Shown here: piece by piece, positions 42,256 through 51,758 of the stretch
Layout: the number at the start of each line of letters is the position of its first letter
How positions within the stretch are numbered: the stretch's first letter is position 1
Origin: Nitrospiraceae bacterium
GTDB taxonomy: Bacteria > Nitrospirota > Nitrospiria > Nitrospirales > Nitrospiraceae
Direction: 5' to 3'
NCBI GenBank assembly: GCA_035623075.1
Contig: DASPUC010000052.1
Coordinates: 62,001 to 126,000 of the forward strand
DNA length: 64,000 nucleotides
Made by a program: the position numbers and the translations under genes
Notes under the pieces: generated by a model
The model's database searches: none
Told to the model about the DNA's origin: nothing
Seen by the model: only the letters and a program-made list of their open reading frames with translations

Positions 42256-43503
42256 TTACTCGGTCCGAGCTCCGGATTGAGAACCGCGAGGTACGATCAG
42301 CGTGCGAGCGAGGGTGAGAATATGGTCGGCAAGCTGGCGTTTAGCCATCAAGGGAAACTCGGTTGTCCGTCCGTGGCGATCGATTACGGTCACGGCGTTC
42401 TGATCGCTTCCAAAGCCTGCTCCTTCTCTTGTGACGTCATTGGCCACAATCATATCCAAGCCTTTTGCGGAGAGTTTTTGCGTCGCGTGGGCGATCAGAT
42501 CCTGCGTCTCAGCAGCAAATCCGATCAACAACTGATTCGCCCGCTGACTCGATAACATGGCAAGAATGTCTCTTGTCGGCTCCAGACGCAGTACCTGATC
42601 TCCCTGTCCCTGCTTTTTAAGTTTGTGCACGGAGGCCTCTGCAGGACGATAGTCGGCCACGGCAGCCGCCATGACGACAACAGTCGACCAGGGTAGTCTG
42701 TTGCACATCGCTTTTGTCATCTCTTCAGCAGTACGTACCTCCACGATTTCAACACCCGCTGGGACTGGAAGGGCCGTAGGACCTGACACGAGAGTCACCT
42801 GGGCTCCTCGGATCCGAGCGGCTTCCGCTAAGGCATAGCCCATTTTCCCGGAGGAACGATTCGAGATAAACCGTACTGGATCGATCGGCTCTTGCGTCGG
42901 GCCAGCTGAGACAAGGATCCGATGTCCTTGCCAATCACGTTGCGGAGCAAGTGCAGATTGAATAGCTTCCAGAATGCGCACTTCGTCGGCCAATCGACCC
43001 TGACCGAATCGGCCAGAAGCCAAAGGGCCCTCTTCTGGGTCCAAGACAATTACTCCTCGAGTCCGCAGCGTCTCAACGTTCTGTGCCACGGCGCTATGAT
43101 TCCACATTCCCCCATCCATTGCCGGTGCGATCAGAAGCGGGCATTGCGCGGTCAGCAGCATCGTGGAAAGCAGATCGTCCGCCAACCCTGTCGCCGCCTT
43201 GGCCAGGAAATTCGCGGTCGCTGGCGCCACGACAACGAGATCGGCTTCTTCGGGCATCGATAAATGCTTCATCTCGTGTTGGGCTTCAAACAGATCAATT
43301 GATGCCGGCTTCCCTGAGAGCACTTCCAAGGTGAGCGGGGCGACGAATTTTGTAGCAGCATGGGTCATCACCACCCGGACATCGGCCCCTTCTTTCACGA
43401 GTGCACGCAGCAGCCCAACAGCCTTGTACGCCGCGATGCTGCCGGTGACCCCGAGAATGATCCGTGCGCCGACTAACGTCGGTTGTCCCTGGCCCTCGTC
43501 CAC
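42256..43503 (-). CDS. coaBC: bifunctional phosphopantothenoylcysteine decarboxylase / phosphopantothenate-cysteine ligase
   Basis: The 415-residue protein begins with the flavoprotein decarboxylase (GVTGSIAAYKAVGLLRALVKEGADVRVVMTHAA; VAPATANFLAKAATG; PAMDGGMWNH) and continues with the ligase (SAGPTQEPIDPVRFISNRSSGKMGYALAEAA; AAAVADYRP). It makes phosphopantetheine from phosphopantothenate and cysteine. CoaD, which uses this product, is at 18243-18731. It starts three bases after rpoZ. Confidence 0.97.
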   Translation of the reverse strand: MDEGQGQPTLVGARIILGVTGSIAAYKAVGLLRALVKEGADVRVVMTHAATKFVAPLTLEVLSGKPASIDLFEAQHEMKHLSMPEEADLVVVAPATANFLAKAATGLADDLLSTMLLTAQCPLLIAPAMDGGMWNHSAVAQNVETLRTRGVIVLDPEEGPLASGRFGQGRLADEVRILEAIQSALAPQRDWQGHRILVSAGPTQEPIDPVRFISNRSSGKMGYALAEAARIRGAQVTLVSGPTALPVPAGVEIVEVRTAEEMTKAMCNRLPWSTVVVMAAAVADYRPAEASVHKLKKQGQGDQVLRLEPTRDILAMLSSQRANQLLIGFAAETQDLIAHATQKLSAKGLDMIVANDVTREGAGFGSDQNAVTVIDRHGRTTEFPLMAKRQLADHILTLARTLIVPRGSQSGARTE

Positions 43504-43506
43504 CTC

Positions 43507-43866
43507 TTACTCCTCACTTTCGACTCCGGTCGGTTTCGCCGTGTCGTCGACATAATTACTGAGTTCCTTCTTGATTTCGCGAGCGTCATCGCCGCTCATC
43601 ATCGCGATCCGTTCCGTTTCCCCTTCTTTGCCGCGCTTGGCCTCCTTCATGGCTTCACGTGCTTCTTTCCCTACGAGATATTTGGTTTCGCCTCGCAGAA
43701 CCTCGTCGAGGCCGATCGTGGTTTCCTTCGTGAAGCGGGAAGTCCCGTGAGACCGTGATCCCTGCAGGAGATGCTTAGCACGTTGGGCTGCCACCAGCAC
43801 CAGCCGGTGACGCGAATCGAACTGATCCGTCGTATACTGCGGGAGAAGACTTAACATATCGGCCAT
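43507..43866 (-). CDS. rpoZ: RNA polymerase omega subunit
   Basis: This protein of 119 residues has the omega core FDSRHRLVLVAAQRAKHLLQG, followed by TTIGLDEVLRGETKYLV. Omega binds beta-prime and helps RNA polymerase assembly and ppGpp response. The C-terminal 45 residues are a charged extension rich in Lys, Glu and Arg, longer than the E. coli protein. The order gmk-rpoZ-coaBC is a very common bacterial arrangement. Confidence 0.93.
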   Translation of the reverse strand: MADMLSLLPQYTTDQFDSRHRLVLVAAQRAKHLLQGSRSHGTSRFTKETTIGLDEVLRGETKYLVGKEAREAMKEAKRGKEGETERIAMMSGDDAREIKKELSNYVDDTAKPTGVESEE

Positions 43867-43889
43867 GGGTAACTTACTCCTTTATACGG

Positions 43890-44600
43890 TTAAGGGAGAT
43901 CTTTACGATCCCCCGGTTTGGGTTCATCTTCCAGAATAAAATTCTTTTCAAGCCAGGCCATGTTCAGCTGCTTGGTTTTCAACCGTTCAGCGAGAAACAC
44001 GCTTTCGAGCTCCCGCAAGGATTGGGAAAGATCCTCATTTCGAACCACGTACGCATATTCGCGATAGCTCCAGACCTCTTCCTTCACCTTCTGAAGGCGC
44101 CGCAGAATTTCCTCGGGGCTATCGGATGCTCTGTTCTGCAAGCGAGACCGAAGTACCTGCATCGACGGCGGAAGAATAAAAATTGACACGGCATCTTCGA
44201 ACTTCTTCTTCACTTGGATTGCGCCTTGCACGTCGATTTCCAACAGCACATCGATTCCCTGCTCGAGTCGATCGGTCAAGGTCTTGCGAGGCGTGCCGTA
44301 CAGATTGCCGTATACCCTGGCCCATTCGACGAATTCATTTCGATCGACCATCTGCTGGAACTCATTTTCTCCGATGAAAAAGTACTCACGGCCGTGTTCT
44401 TCTCCCGGACGAGGTTTCCTCGTGGTATAGGAAATCGAATGCCAGAGTCCCGGGACGGTCGACGTCAACTGCTTGCAGAGTGTGGTTTTTCCTGTCCCAG
44501 AGGGGGCCGAAATAATAAAGAGAATCCCCCGCCGATCAGCGGAATGCCGCGACGTCTCAGGCGCTGACGGGGAAGACTGTGTAGTCATAGCCGGTGTCAT
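43890..44600 (-). CDS. gmk: guanylate kinase
   Basis: The 236-residue protein has the P-loop ISAPSGTGKTTLCKQL, SYTTRKPRPGEEHGREYFFI for GMP binding, and LLEIDVQGAIQVKKKF. It converts GMP to GDP. The first 25 residues and the last 15 are longer than the usual 205-residue enzyme and look unstructured. Its ATG overlaps the yicC stop (ATGA), and rpoZ follows at 23 bases. Confidence 0.97.
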   Translation of the reverse strand: MTPAMTTQSSPSAPETSRHSADRRGILFIISAPSGTGKTTLCKQLTSTVPGLWHSISYTTRKPRPGEEHGREYFFIGENEFQQMVDRNEFVEWARVYGNLYGTPRKTLTDRLEQGIDVLLEIDVQGAIQVKKKFEDAVSIFILPPSMQVLRSRLQNRASDSPEEILRRLQKVKEEVWSYREYAYVVRNEDLSQSLRELESVFLAERLKTKQLNMAWLEKNFILEDEPKPGDRKDLP

Positions 44601-45475
44601 TCAATGTTTTGGACTTGTTCGCGAATACGCTCGAGCTCGGTCTTCATCTGGATGACATGGGCGGCGATTTCCGTGTCGTTCGCTTTTGAGCCGATGGTGT
44701 TGACTTCCCGACCAATCTCCTGGAGCAAGAAATCGAGTGTTTTCCCAACGGGTTCCGAACGTTCCAGCGTTTGCTGAAACTGTACCATATGTGAGTCTAA
44801 TCTGACCAATTCTTCCGTAATGTCGGTCCGGTCAGCGAAGATTGCCAATTCCTGGTTGAGCCGAGAAAGATCGGGCACAGTCTCACCCATAAGTTTCTCC
44901 ACTCGGCTTCTCATTCGATCGAACGCCTCCTGCGCCAGCAATGGAGCTCTCGCCGAGACGCGTAGCTGATGATCCCCAATGACCCGCAGTCTTGCGAGCA
45001 TGTCTTTAGCCAGAGCCTCCCCTTCCCGCGATCGCATTGCTGTCAGGTCGTCCAACGATTCTCCTACCAAGCGCACAACCAGCTTCCCCAATTTCGGATC
45101 CTCTGGTGGCTGATCGGATACGGAGACAACATCACGGAGCCCGGCGATGAGGGCAAGATCGATGGAGCCGCTCAGCTTCAAGGATTTCTTGAGGATGCGG
45201 AGGGTATGATGGTACTGCTTTGCCAGCGGTTGGTCAAGACTGACGGTCACGGCTCTCCCCTTCCCTCCTTGCAGAGAAACGGTAAGATCGATTCGACCGC
45301 GAGTACACCGTTGTTGCACCGCTTTCTTGAAGGTCTCTTCCAGGTGATTCAATGAGCGGGGCAGCCGACAGGCTATTTCAAGAAAACGGTGGTTGACGGC
45401 CCGCATTTCCACCGCCACAGACCCATCCTGCCACGCAGTCTGTCGACGACCAAATCCGGTCATGCTGCGGATCAT
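44597..45475 (-). CDS. YicC family endoribonuclease-like protein
   Basis: About 292 residues from ATG 45475, which overlaps the nth stop (ATGA). It has the N-terminal YicC-like domain (MIRSMTGFGRRQ; EMRAVNHRFLEIACRLPRSL) and the C-terminal DUF1732 domain (GKTLDFLLQEIGREVNTIGSKANDTEIAAHVIQMKTELERIREQVQNIE). The E. coli homologue was described as an endoribonuclease. Placement before gmk is typical of the family. Confidence 0.93.
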   Translation of the reverse strand: MIRSMTGFGRRQTAWQDGSVAVEMRAVNHRFLEIACRLPRSLNHLEETFKKAVQQRCTRGRIDLTVSLQGGKGRAVTVSLDQPLAKQYHHTLRILKKSLKLSGSIDLALIAGLRDVVSVSDQPPEDPKLGKLVVRLVGESLDDLTAMRSREGEALAKDMLARLRVIGDHQLRVSARAPLLAQEAFDRMRSRVEKLMGETVPDLSRLNQELAIFADRTDITEELVRLDSHMVQFQQTLERSEPVGKTLDFLLQEIGREVNTIGSKANDTEIAAHVIQMKTELERIREQVQNIE

Positions 45476-46134
45476 GGAACTTGCTTCCCCTTCCAATGGC
45501 AGAAGGAGGCAATGGAGCATTGACTACAATGAGGTTTGCGCGCCACGCAGACATACCGACCGTGCAGGAGCAGACGTTGCGATGTAGCAGTCCATTCGGA
45601 TTGCGGAATGAGTTGCTGCAGATCGTGCTCAATATTCACGGGATCATCGGAACTGGTTAAACCAAGCCGATTCGAAACTCGCTTTACATGGGTATCGACA
45701 ACAATTCCCGGCTTCCCGAAGGCGTTGCCCAGGATGACATTGGCGGTTTTCCTTCCGACGCCCGGCAAGGAGGTGAGGTCTTCCATCGTTGCAGGAACTT
45801 GTCCGTGAAATCGTTCGACAACCGCCTGACCACAAGCCACGAGGTGCTTGGCTTTACTTTTGAAAAACCCGGTCGATCGGATCAATGCTTCAAGGTCCGC
45901 AAGACGTGCCTGCGCATAGTCAGAAGGCCGGCGATAACGGCGGAAGAGATTCGGCGTCACCTGGTTGACGCGTTGATCCGTGCATTGGGCAGAAAGGATC
46001 GTCGCAACCAACAACTCCCACGGCGTGCGATGGTCGAGTTCGACCTTTACCGTCGGGAGGGACCGCCGGAGTGCTTCGAGAATCCGGCCTATGCGAGACT
46101 GAATACGAACGGCGGATGCCCTCATCGAGATCAC
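45472..46134 (-). CDS. nth: endonuclease III
   Basis: This 220-residue base-excision DNA glycosylase/lyase has the HhH with Lys129 (SLPGVGRKTANV) as nucleophile and Asp147 (VVDTHVKR). A C-terminal [4Fe-4S] loop uses Cys196, Cys203, Cys206 and Cys212 (C-x6-C-x2-C-x5-C). Length and motifs are complete. It removes oxidised pyrimidines. It follows hflX by 24 bases and overlaps yicC as ATGA. Confidence 0.97.
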   Translation of the reverse strand: MISMRASAVRIQSRIGRILEALRRSLPTVKVELDHRTPWELLVATILSAQCTDQRVNQVTPNLFRRYRRPSDYAQARLADLEALIRSTGFFKSKAKHLVACGQAVVERFHGQVPATMEDLTSLPGVGRKTANVILGNAFGKPGIVVDTHVKRVSNRLGLTSSDDPVNIEHDLQQLIPQSEWTATSQRLLLHGRYVCVARKPHCSQCSIASFCHWKGKQVP

Positions 46135-46158
46135 CGGTGGAGCTGGAATGTGCAGCAG

Positions 46159-47850
46159 TTAGGCGTGAGAAGCAATGGCGCTACCCTCTTCGGACTGCTG
46201 GGCAGAGACTGGGGAGATGTTCGACCCCAATCTCTCCAGCGCTTGTTCCAGATAGTGGATGAGCGGGTGAAGGGTCTCCGGTTGAAGGGCTGAGATTCCA
46301 ATCGCACGATACCGACGGCAGAGAAACTGCGCATGATCGCCCGGGATGCGGTCGCATTTGTTGAAGGCTAGCACCTGAGGAACTTGCTCGAGGTTCAAAT
46401 CCTGCAGAACCGCTTCGACGGCGACGATTTGGCTCTCGAGGTCGGCAGCGCTGGCGTCGACGACATGGAGGAGTATATCGGCCTCTCGCAACTCTTCCAA
46501 TGTCGTCCGAAAGGCACCGAGCAGGTCTTTGGGAAGGTCGCGGATAAATCCGACCGTGTCGGTGATGATCACCTCCTGATCATGCGGGAATCGTAAGCGT
46601 CGGCTCGTCGTATCCAACGTTTCAAAGACCCGGTCATCTGCCGCGACCTGGCTCTTCGTCAACGCGTTCAGTAAGGTTGACTTGCCAGCGTTCGTGTATC
46701 CGACAATCGAAACGACCGGCATCCCGTGCCGAGCACGACGCGCACGCCGCTGGTTCTGATGGCGAGCAAACATCGTCAGGTCGCGCTCAAGGTGGCTGAT
46801 GCGCTCTCTGATTCGGCGGCGATCAGTTTCTAGCTTTGTCTCTCCCGGACCTCTCGTGCCGATACCGCCTCCAAGTCGAGACAGACTCGATCCATGCCCG
46901 GAAAGACGTGGTAGCAAATAGCGAAGTTGGGCGAGTTCCACTTGGACCTTCCCTTCGCGACTGTGTGCGCGCCTTGCGAAAATATCGAGAATCAATTGAG
47001 TACGGTCTATGACTTTGACGTCGGTGAATTCTGCAATTGCCCTTGCCTGGGCCGGAGCGAGGTCTTGATCGAAAATCAACAGATCGGCCCCCTTCTGCAG
47101 CGCTAGCATGAGAACATCTTTGAGTTTTCCGCTGCCAACGAGAAAGCGCTGATGACCGGCTTGGGTTCGCTGAACAATTCGATCGACTACCGAAATGTCT
47201 GCGGACGTTGCCAACTCAGCGAGTTCAGTCAGTCGATCATCTTGAGTCGATCGGCTGTGGGGAGAAGCGCTGATGAGAATGGCGGTTTCCTGGTGACCTG
47301 ACACATCATGTTGTGTGCTCTGCCGCTGAAACTCCGATTCAAGCTCCAGCATGAAGGATTGGAACTCAATCGGACAATGATGAACCAGCATGGGGCTCAA
47401 CACCTTGAGGAGTTGCCCCTGGGGGTTGGGAGGCAGTAAATGGGCGAGAGAGAGCGATCCCGGCTCGCCCTCTGGAGTGACCGCCAAGGCACCGATCACG
47501 TCAAATCGGAGTAAGGCCAGCATCGTGATGTCTTCTTGGCTCAGGGGTTGGCCGTGGAGCTGAGTTCGAATGAGTCGGAGCCCTCGCAAAGAGCGGGAGC
47601 TCGCTCGATATTTGGCCAAAGTCGCAGGGCTAGGACCTGCGTCGGCTCCTACCAACACATCCTGGATGGTTCCGCGACGGGCGATCACCAATCCGATCGG
47701 TCGACGCAGATCATGACTCAGCTGAGCGAGAAGTTTGGCAATTTCCGGCGAGAGAACTTGGTCAACGGGGACACGCCGTCGATAGAGGCGATCCAGTGCG
47801 GTGAGCTGGGCGCTTCGGAGGCCTGCGACGTGTCCATGAACTTGTGGAAT
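46159..47850 (-). CDS. hflX: GTPase HflX, apparent ATT start
   Basis: HflX is a ribosome-binding GTPase that splits stalled or heat-damaged ribosomes. The protein has the HflX N-domain, the glycine-rich linker GGGIGTRGPGETKLE and the G domain (VGYTNAGKST, DTVGFIRDLP, NKCD). The first canonical starts in frame (TTG 47691, GTG 47688) would remove about 53 residues that match family sequence: QVHGHVAGL, LYRRRVP, VLSPEIAKLLAQLSHDLRR. The frame opens after TGA at 47856-47854. The only early candidate is ATT at 47850, with AAGGGG eight bases upstream. From there it has 563 residues. A base error at the start is the main alternative. Confidence 0.88.
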   Translation of the reverse strand: MPQVHGHVAGLRSAQLTALDRLYRRRVPVDQVLSPEIAKLLAQLSHDLRRPIGLVIARRGTIQDVLVGADAGPSPATLAKYRASSRSLRGLRLIRTQLHGQPLSQEDITMLALLRFDVIGALAVTPEGEPGSLSLAHLLPPNPQGQLLKVLSPMLVHHCPIEFQSFMLELESEFQRQSTQHDVSGHQETAILISASPHSRSTQDDRLTELAELATSADISVVDRIVQRTQAGHQRFLVGSGKLKDVLMLALQKGADLLIFDQDLAPAQARAIAEFTDVKVIDRTQLILDIFARRAHSREGKVQVELAQLRYLLPRLSGHGSSLSRLGGGIGTRGPGETKLETDRRRIRERISHLERDLTMFARHQNQRRARRARHGMPVVSIVGYTNAGKSTLLNALTKSQVAADDRVFETLDTTSRRLRFPHDQEVIITDTVGFIRDLPKDLLGAFRTTLEELREADILLHVVDASAADLESQIVAVEAVLQDLNLEQVPQVLAFNKCDRIPGDHAQFLCRRYRAIGISALQPETLHPLIHYLEQALERLGSNISPVSAQQSEEGSAIASHA

Positions 47851-47873
47851 CGGTCAATCCCCTTATTTACTAC

Positions 47874-48932
47874 CTAAGTGGTTAAAGCGTGCACCGCCAG
47901 GCATGCGTTGGCTTCCATGTCGAGTGCAGCACGTTTCCCCCTGAGTAAGGCCTGCCGACCTGCGGCAGCAATCATGGCGGCGTTATCCGTACAATAGGAC
48001 AACGGGGGCAGGCTCAGACGGATGCCACTTGTGCTGGCCCGACGCTGGAGGAGCGAGCGCAACCTCGTATTGGCAGAGACGCCTCCGACAACCGCGAGAG
48101 CCGCTACCCCGTATGCCTTGACCGCAGCAAACGCCTTGTCGACGAGCACAGTGACAATAGCCTCCTGGTAACCGGCCGCTAGGTCGGGAGCTTGAGCATC
48201 GCGCTGGCTCTGGTCCATCTGTTGAAGTTTATAGAGAAGCGCCGTTTTGAGACCACTGAAACTAAAATCCAAACTCTCCTTCCTCAAATACGAGCGGGGA
48301 AACAGAATTGCCGTAGCACTGCCGCTTTGTGCAAGGCGATCAATTGCCGGCCCCCCGGGGTATTCGAGTCCGAGCATTTGAGCGCCCTTGTCGAACGCTT
48401 CCCCGGCCGCATCGTCTCTGGTACATCCCAAGAGCGGGCAACCGCCATCAAGCTGCATCAGATACAGGTGTGAATGGCCTCCGGATACGACCAACACCAC
48501 GCACGGGACCGGAAATGTTGGTTCTTGCAGCCAGGCAGAGGAAATATGCCCTTCCAAGTGACTGACTCCGACCATCGGAACGTTCAAGGCATACGAGAGT
48601 GCTTTGGCATAGTTTACTCCGACGATGAGGGATCCCGCGAGTCCCGGTCCTTGAGTCACGGCTAGCCCCGTTAAGTCCGACCATTGGACCCCCGCTTCCC
48701 GCATCGCTTGACTGGCGACACCCTCGATGGTCTCGATGTGGGTCCGAGACGAGAGCTCAGGGACTACGCCGCCGAACGGTTGGTGAACGGCGTGTTGGGA
48801 ACTGATGACATTGGAAACAACCGCTCCATCGGCGTTCAGGACCGCGGCGGATGTTTCGTCACACGACGTCTCCAGCCCAAGTAGCGGCCCCGGTGTCCAT
48901 ACCGCCGTTGGCTCTGAGTTTGATCCAATCAT
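47874..48932 (-). CDS. tsaD: tRNA N6-adenosine threonylcarbamoyltransferase
   Basis: About 352 residues from ATG 48932; longer frames would start inside the clpC terminator. The ASKHA fold is clear: LGLETSCDETSAAVL, FGGVVPELSSRTHIE, the metal-binding HxxxH in VSHLEGH, VLVVSGGHSHLYL, and VVGGVSANTRLR. It transfers the threonylcarbamoyl group made by TsaC (15469-16125) to tRNA A37. TsaB and TsaE were not seen. The hflX frame follows within about 24 bases. Confidence 0.96.
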   Translation of the reverse strand: MIGSNSEPTAVWTPGPLLGLETSCDETSAAVLNADGAVVSNVISSQHAVHQPFGGVVPELSSRTHIETIEGVASQAMREAGVQWSDLTGLAVTQGPGLAGSLIVGVNYAKALSYALNVPMVGVSHLEGHISSAWLQEPTFPVPCVVLVVSGGHSHLYLMQLDGGCPLLGCTRDDAAGEAFDKGAQMLGLEYPGGPAIDRLAQSGSATAILFPRSYLRKESLDFSFSGLKTALLYKLQQMDQSQRDAQAPDLAAGYQEAIVTVLVDKAFAAVKAYGVAALAVVGGVSANTRLRSLLQRRASTSGIRLSLPPLSYCTDNAAMIAAAGRQALLRGKRAALDMEANACLAVHALTT

Positions 48933-48987
48933 AAACTTGTATGATGTCTCTAAGGAACGCCTCACGCCAATCGGCATCTCATGGGGC

Positions 48988-49027
48988 AAAAACAGTACGA
49001 CCCCTGCGGTCCTGACCACAGGGGTCG
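48988..49027 (-). terminator. intrinsic terminator of clpC
   Basis: A perfect 9-bp inverted repeat, CGACCCCTG (48998-49006) and CAGGGGTCG (49019-49027), forms a hairpin. On the minus strand it is followed by five T (48992-48988). It sits 49 bases after the clpC stop. Confidence 0.8.
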
Positions 49028-49075
49028 CATCAAGTATCGATGCCGCGCTGGCGAGAATGATTCACAGGCAGTTAT

Positions 49076-51502
49076 TTACACACCTGCCAGCGTTTCCTGC
49101 TCAATGAACGTCGGAGCACCATCGCGCAGGACCACCTTTATTTTCCGGCTGTCCTTGAACCGGCCTTTGATTAGCTCTTCCGACAAAGGATCTCCGATCG
49201 CGCGTTGAATAGTTCTGCGCATCGGGCGAGCTCCGTACAGCGGTTCATAGCCTTCTTTAATGAGCCACTGTTTCACTTCGTCGTCGATTTCGATCTCGAC
49301 ACCCTTTTCCAACAGTCGGAGATTCAGCTCTCTGAGCAGGATATCGAGAATGCTGTTAAGGTGTTCCTTGTCAAGCTGGTGGAACACCACAATTTCGTCG
49401 ATCCGGTTCAAGAACTCCGGGCTGAACGAGCGGCGTAATTCGCCCAAGACCTCTTCCTTCTTGCGGCGATCCTGTTCGATCTCCGTACTCTGGAACCCGA
49501 GGGACACGCCCTTCTGGATCAACTTTGTTCCGATGTTTGAGGTCATGATGACTACGGTGTTCTTGAAGTCGACCTTCCGTCCCAAGCTGTCCGTTAGAAC
49601 CCCGTCATCTAGGACCTGCAACAGAATGTTGAACACATCCGGATGGGCCTTTTCAATTTCGTCAAAGAGGACGACCGAATACGGGCGACGGCGCACCCGT
49701 TCCGTCAACTGGCCGCCTTCCTCATACCCGACATAGCCAGGAGGGGCTCCGAAGAGCCGTGAACTGGTGAACTTCTCCTGGTATTCGGACATATCGATCC
49801 GAATCAGGGCATCCTCGCTGTTAAAAAGGAATTCGGCCAATGTTCTCGCAAGCTCGGTCTTTCCCACACCGGTCGGGCCAAGGAAAATAAACGAGCCAAT
49901 CGGCTTTCGTGCCTCCTTCAAACCGGCTCGCGACCGCCGAATGGCACGCGCCACTGCAGAGATGGCTTCGTTTTGGCCGACTACTCGTTTGTGGAGAAAT
50001 TCCTCCATGCGGAGCAGCTTGTTCGATTCCTCTTCCTCCAGCTTGAAGAGCGGGATGCCGGTCATCTTGGAGACGACATAGGCTACGTCTTCCTTGCCGA
50101 TCGTCGGCTTCTGCTTCTCCTGATTTTTCTTCCATTCACGTTTGGATTCGTCTAGAAGCTTGCGCAACCGCTCTTCTTCTTCCCTGTGGCGCACGGCTTC
50201 CTCGAAATTCTGCATCGAGATCGCCATTTCCTTGTCACGCGAGACTTTCTTCAGTTCCTGTTCCATTGCCTTGAGCTCAGACGGCAGCGCGTAAGTTTGA
50301 AGCTTGGCTCGTGACCCCGTCTCGTCGATCAGGTCAATGGCCTTGTCCGGCAAGAACCGATCGGTGATATATCGATCGGATAGTTTGACCGCTTCGACGA
50401 TGGCGTCCTCCGTAATTTCGACACCATGGTGCTCTTCATACCGATCCCGCAGACCTTGGATGATCCGCACCGTTTCATCGATGCTCGGCGGCTGTACATA
50501 AATCGGTTGGAACCGGCGCTTGAGCGCACCGTCCTTCTCGATGTGTTTCCGATACTCATCAAGCGTCGTGGCCCCGATGCATTGGATTTCGCCGCGGGAC
50601 AACGCCGGCTTGAGCATGTTCGAGGCGTCGATCGACCCCTCCGCTGCCCCGGCACCCACAAGGGTATGAAGTTCGTCGATAAAGATGATGATATTGCCGG
50701 CCTGCACAATCTCCTTCATCACGACCTTCAGACGTTCTTCGAATTGCCCTCGATACTTCGTCCCGGCTACTAACGAGCCGAGATCGAGCGCGATCACCCG
50801 ACGCGACAAGAGATTGTCCGGAACTTCAGACATGACAATCCGCTGGGCCAGTCCTTCCACGATGGCGGTCTTTCCGACACCCGATTCGCCGATCAGCACC
50901 GGATTGTTCTTGGAACGACGGCTGAGAATCTGCAGGACGCGTTCGATTTCATCCGCTCGGCCGATGACCGGATCTAATTGGCCTTCCTGGGCGAGCTGAG
51001 TCAGATCCCGGCCGAATTCGTCGAGCGCCGGAGTATTGCTTTTCCGGTCCCGTTCCCGGGGAGCCGACTTGCGGAGGAACGTGACCGTTAGCTGGCGCGC
51101 CGTTAAAAGATTGGCACCCAAGCTTCTGAGAATCTTGCCGCCGATTCCTTCTTCTTCCCGCAGAAGCCCGAGCAGCAGATGTTCACTCCCGATGTGGTTA
51201 TGGCCCAACAGGCGTGCTTCTTCAACTCCGTATTCGATGACTTTCTTGACACGGGGGCTGAACGGAATCTCTCCGAACGTCATAGTCGTCCCCCCGCCCG
51301 GAAGGTTCCGTTCGATTTCGAGTCTGATCTGCTCGGTCGATAACCCCATCTTCTTCAGAATCATCAGAGCGATTCCGTCGGATTCACGCAAAATGGCCAA
51401 GACAAGATGCTCGGTCCCCAGATAGTCATTCTGGTGACGCTCGGCCTCTTCCCGTGCGAGGATGATGATCTTCCGGCCCTTGTCCGTGAATCGTTCGAAC
51501 AT
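49076..51502 (-). CDS. clpC: ATP-dependent Clp protease ATPase subunit ClpC
   Basis: An 808-residue Hsp100 chaperone. It has two N-terminal Clp repeats (1-145), AAA1 with Walker [10 protein letters not shown] and Walker [11 protein letters not shown], a UVR-type middle segment ([19 protein letters not shown]), AAA2 with GPTGVGKTE and [11 protein letters not shown], and a C-terminal D2-small domain. It unfolds proteins for ClpP. No ctsR, mcsA or mcsB lies near by. AAGGAGG precedes ATG 51502, and a strong promoter lies upstream. Confidence 0.98.
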   Translation of the reverse strand: MFERFTDKGRKIIILAREEAERHQNDYLGTEHLVLAILRESDGIALMILKKMGLSTEQIRLEIERNLPGGGTTMTFGEIPFSPRVKKVIEYGVEEARLLGHNHIGSEHLLLGLLREEEGIGGKILRSLGANLLTARQLTVTFLRKSAPRERDRKSNTPALDEFGRDLTQLAQEGQLDPVIGRADEIERVLQILSRRSKNNPVLIGESGVGKTAIVEGLAQRIVMSEVPDNLLSRRVIALDLGSLVAGTKYRGQFEERLKVVMKEIVQAGNIIIFIDELHTLVGAGAAEGSIDASNMLKPALSRGEIQCIGATTLDEYRKHIEKDGALKRRFQPIYVQPPSIDETVRIIQGLRDRYEEHHGVEITEDAIVEAVKLSDRYITDRFLPDKAIDLIDETGSRAKLQTYALPSELKAMEQELKKVSRDKEMAISMQNFEEAVRHREEEERLRKLLDESKREWKKNQEKQKPTIGKEDVAYVVSKMTGIPLFKLEEEESNKLLRMEEFLHKRVVGQNEAISAVARAIRRSRAGLKEARKPIGSFIFLGPTGVGKTELARTLAEFLFNSEDALIRIDMSEYQEKFTSSRLFGAPPGYVGYEEGGQLTERVRRRPYSVVLFDEIEKAHPDVFNILLQVLDDGVLTDSLGRKVDFKNTVVIMTSNIGTKLIQKGVSLGFQSTEIEQDRRKKEEVLGELRRSFSPEFLNRIDEIVVFHQLDKEHLNSILDILLRELNLRLLEKGVEIEIDDEVKQWLIKEGYEPLYGARPMRRTIQRAIGDPLSEELIKGRFKDSRKIKVVLRDGAPTFIEQETLAGV

Positions 51503-51569
51503 CCTGCCTCCTTTTGATGGGGTCTACGAGCGGAATTACGAGAGCAAACCCTTCGAAAAACTTAGCCTA

Positions 51570-51598
51570 ATTCTAACTAGGCCGCATCCCGGTGTCAA
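51570..51598 (-). promoter_or_regulatory. strong promoter of clpC with palindrome over the -10
   Basis: The minus strand reads a perfect TTGACA (51598-51593), 17 bases, then TAGAAT (51575-51570). An imperfect inverted repeat, GCCTA (51565-51569) with TAGGC (51578-51582), straddles the -10 and could be an operator. It is not CIRCE or a CtsR box. Confidence 0.6.
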
Positions 51599-51678
51599 GG
51601 ATACCGCCGAAATGGACTCCATGGAAAAGTTTCGTATGACGCTGTAGACGTTCGATAAAGCAACACCCGTTCACTTCA

Positions 51679-51708
51679 TTGACTTCAAAAGAAGGCTCCC
51701 GATAGAAT
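51679..51708 (+). promoter_or_regulatory. sigma70-like promoter of nadK
   Basis: TTGACT (51679-51684), 18 bases, then TAGAAT (51703-51708), 51 bases before the nadK start. It is divergent from the clpC promoter, so both genes are fired from this 256-base gap. Confidence 0.5.
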
Positions 51709-51758
51709 CTCGCACCTCTCATCCCACAATCCATTTTGATTACGACCAGGCCTCTGCG

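Noticed and set aside
46384-46400. GGTTCAAATCC, like a tRNA T-loop
   Set aside because: It lies in the coding part of hflX with no cloverleaf around it.
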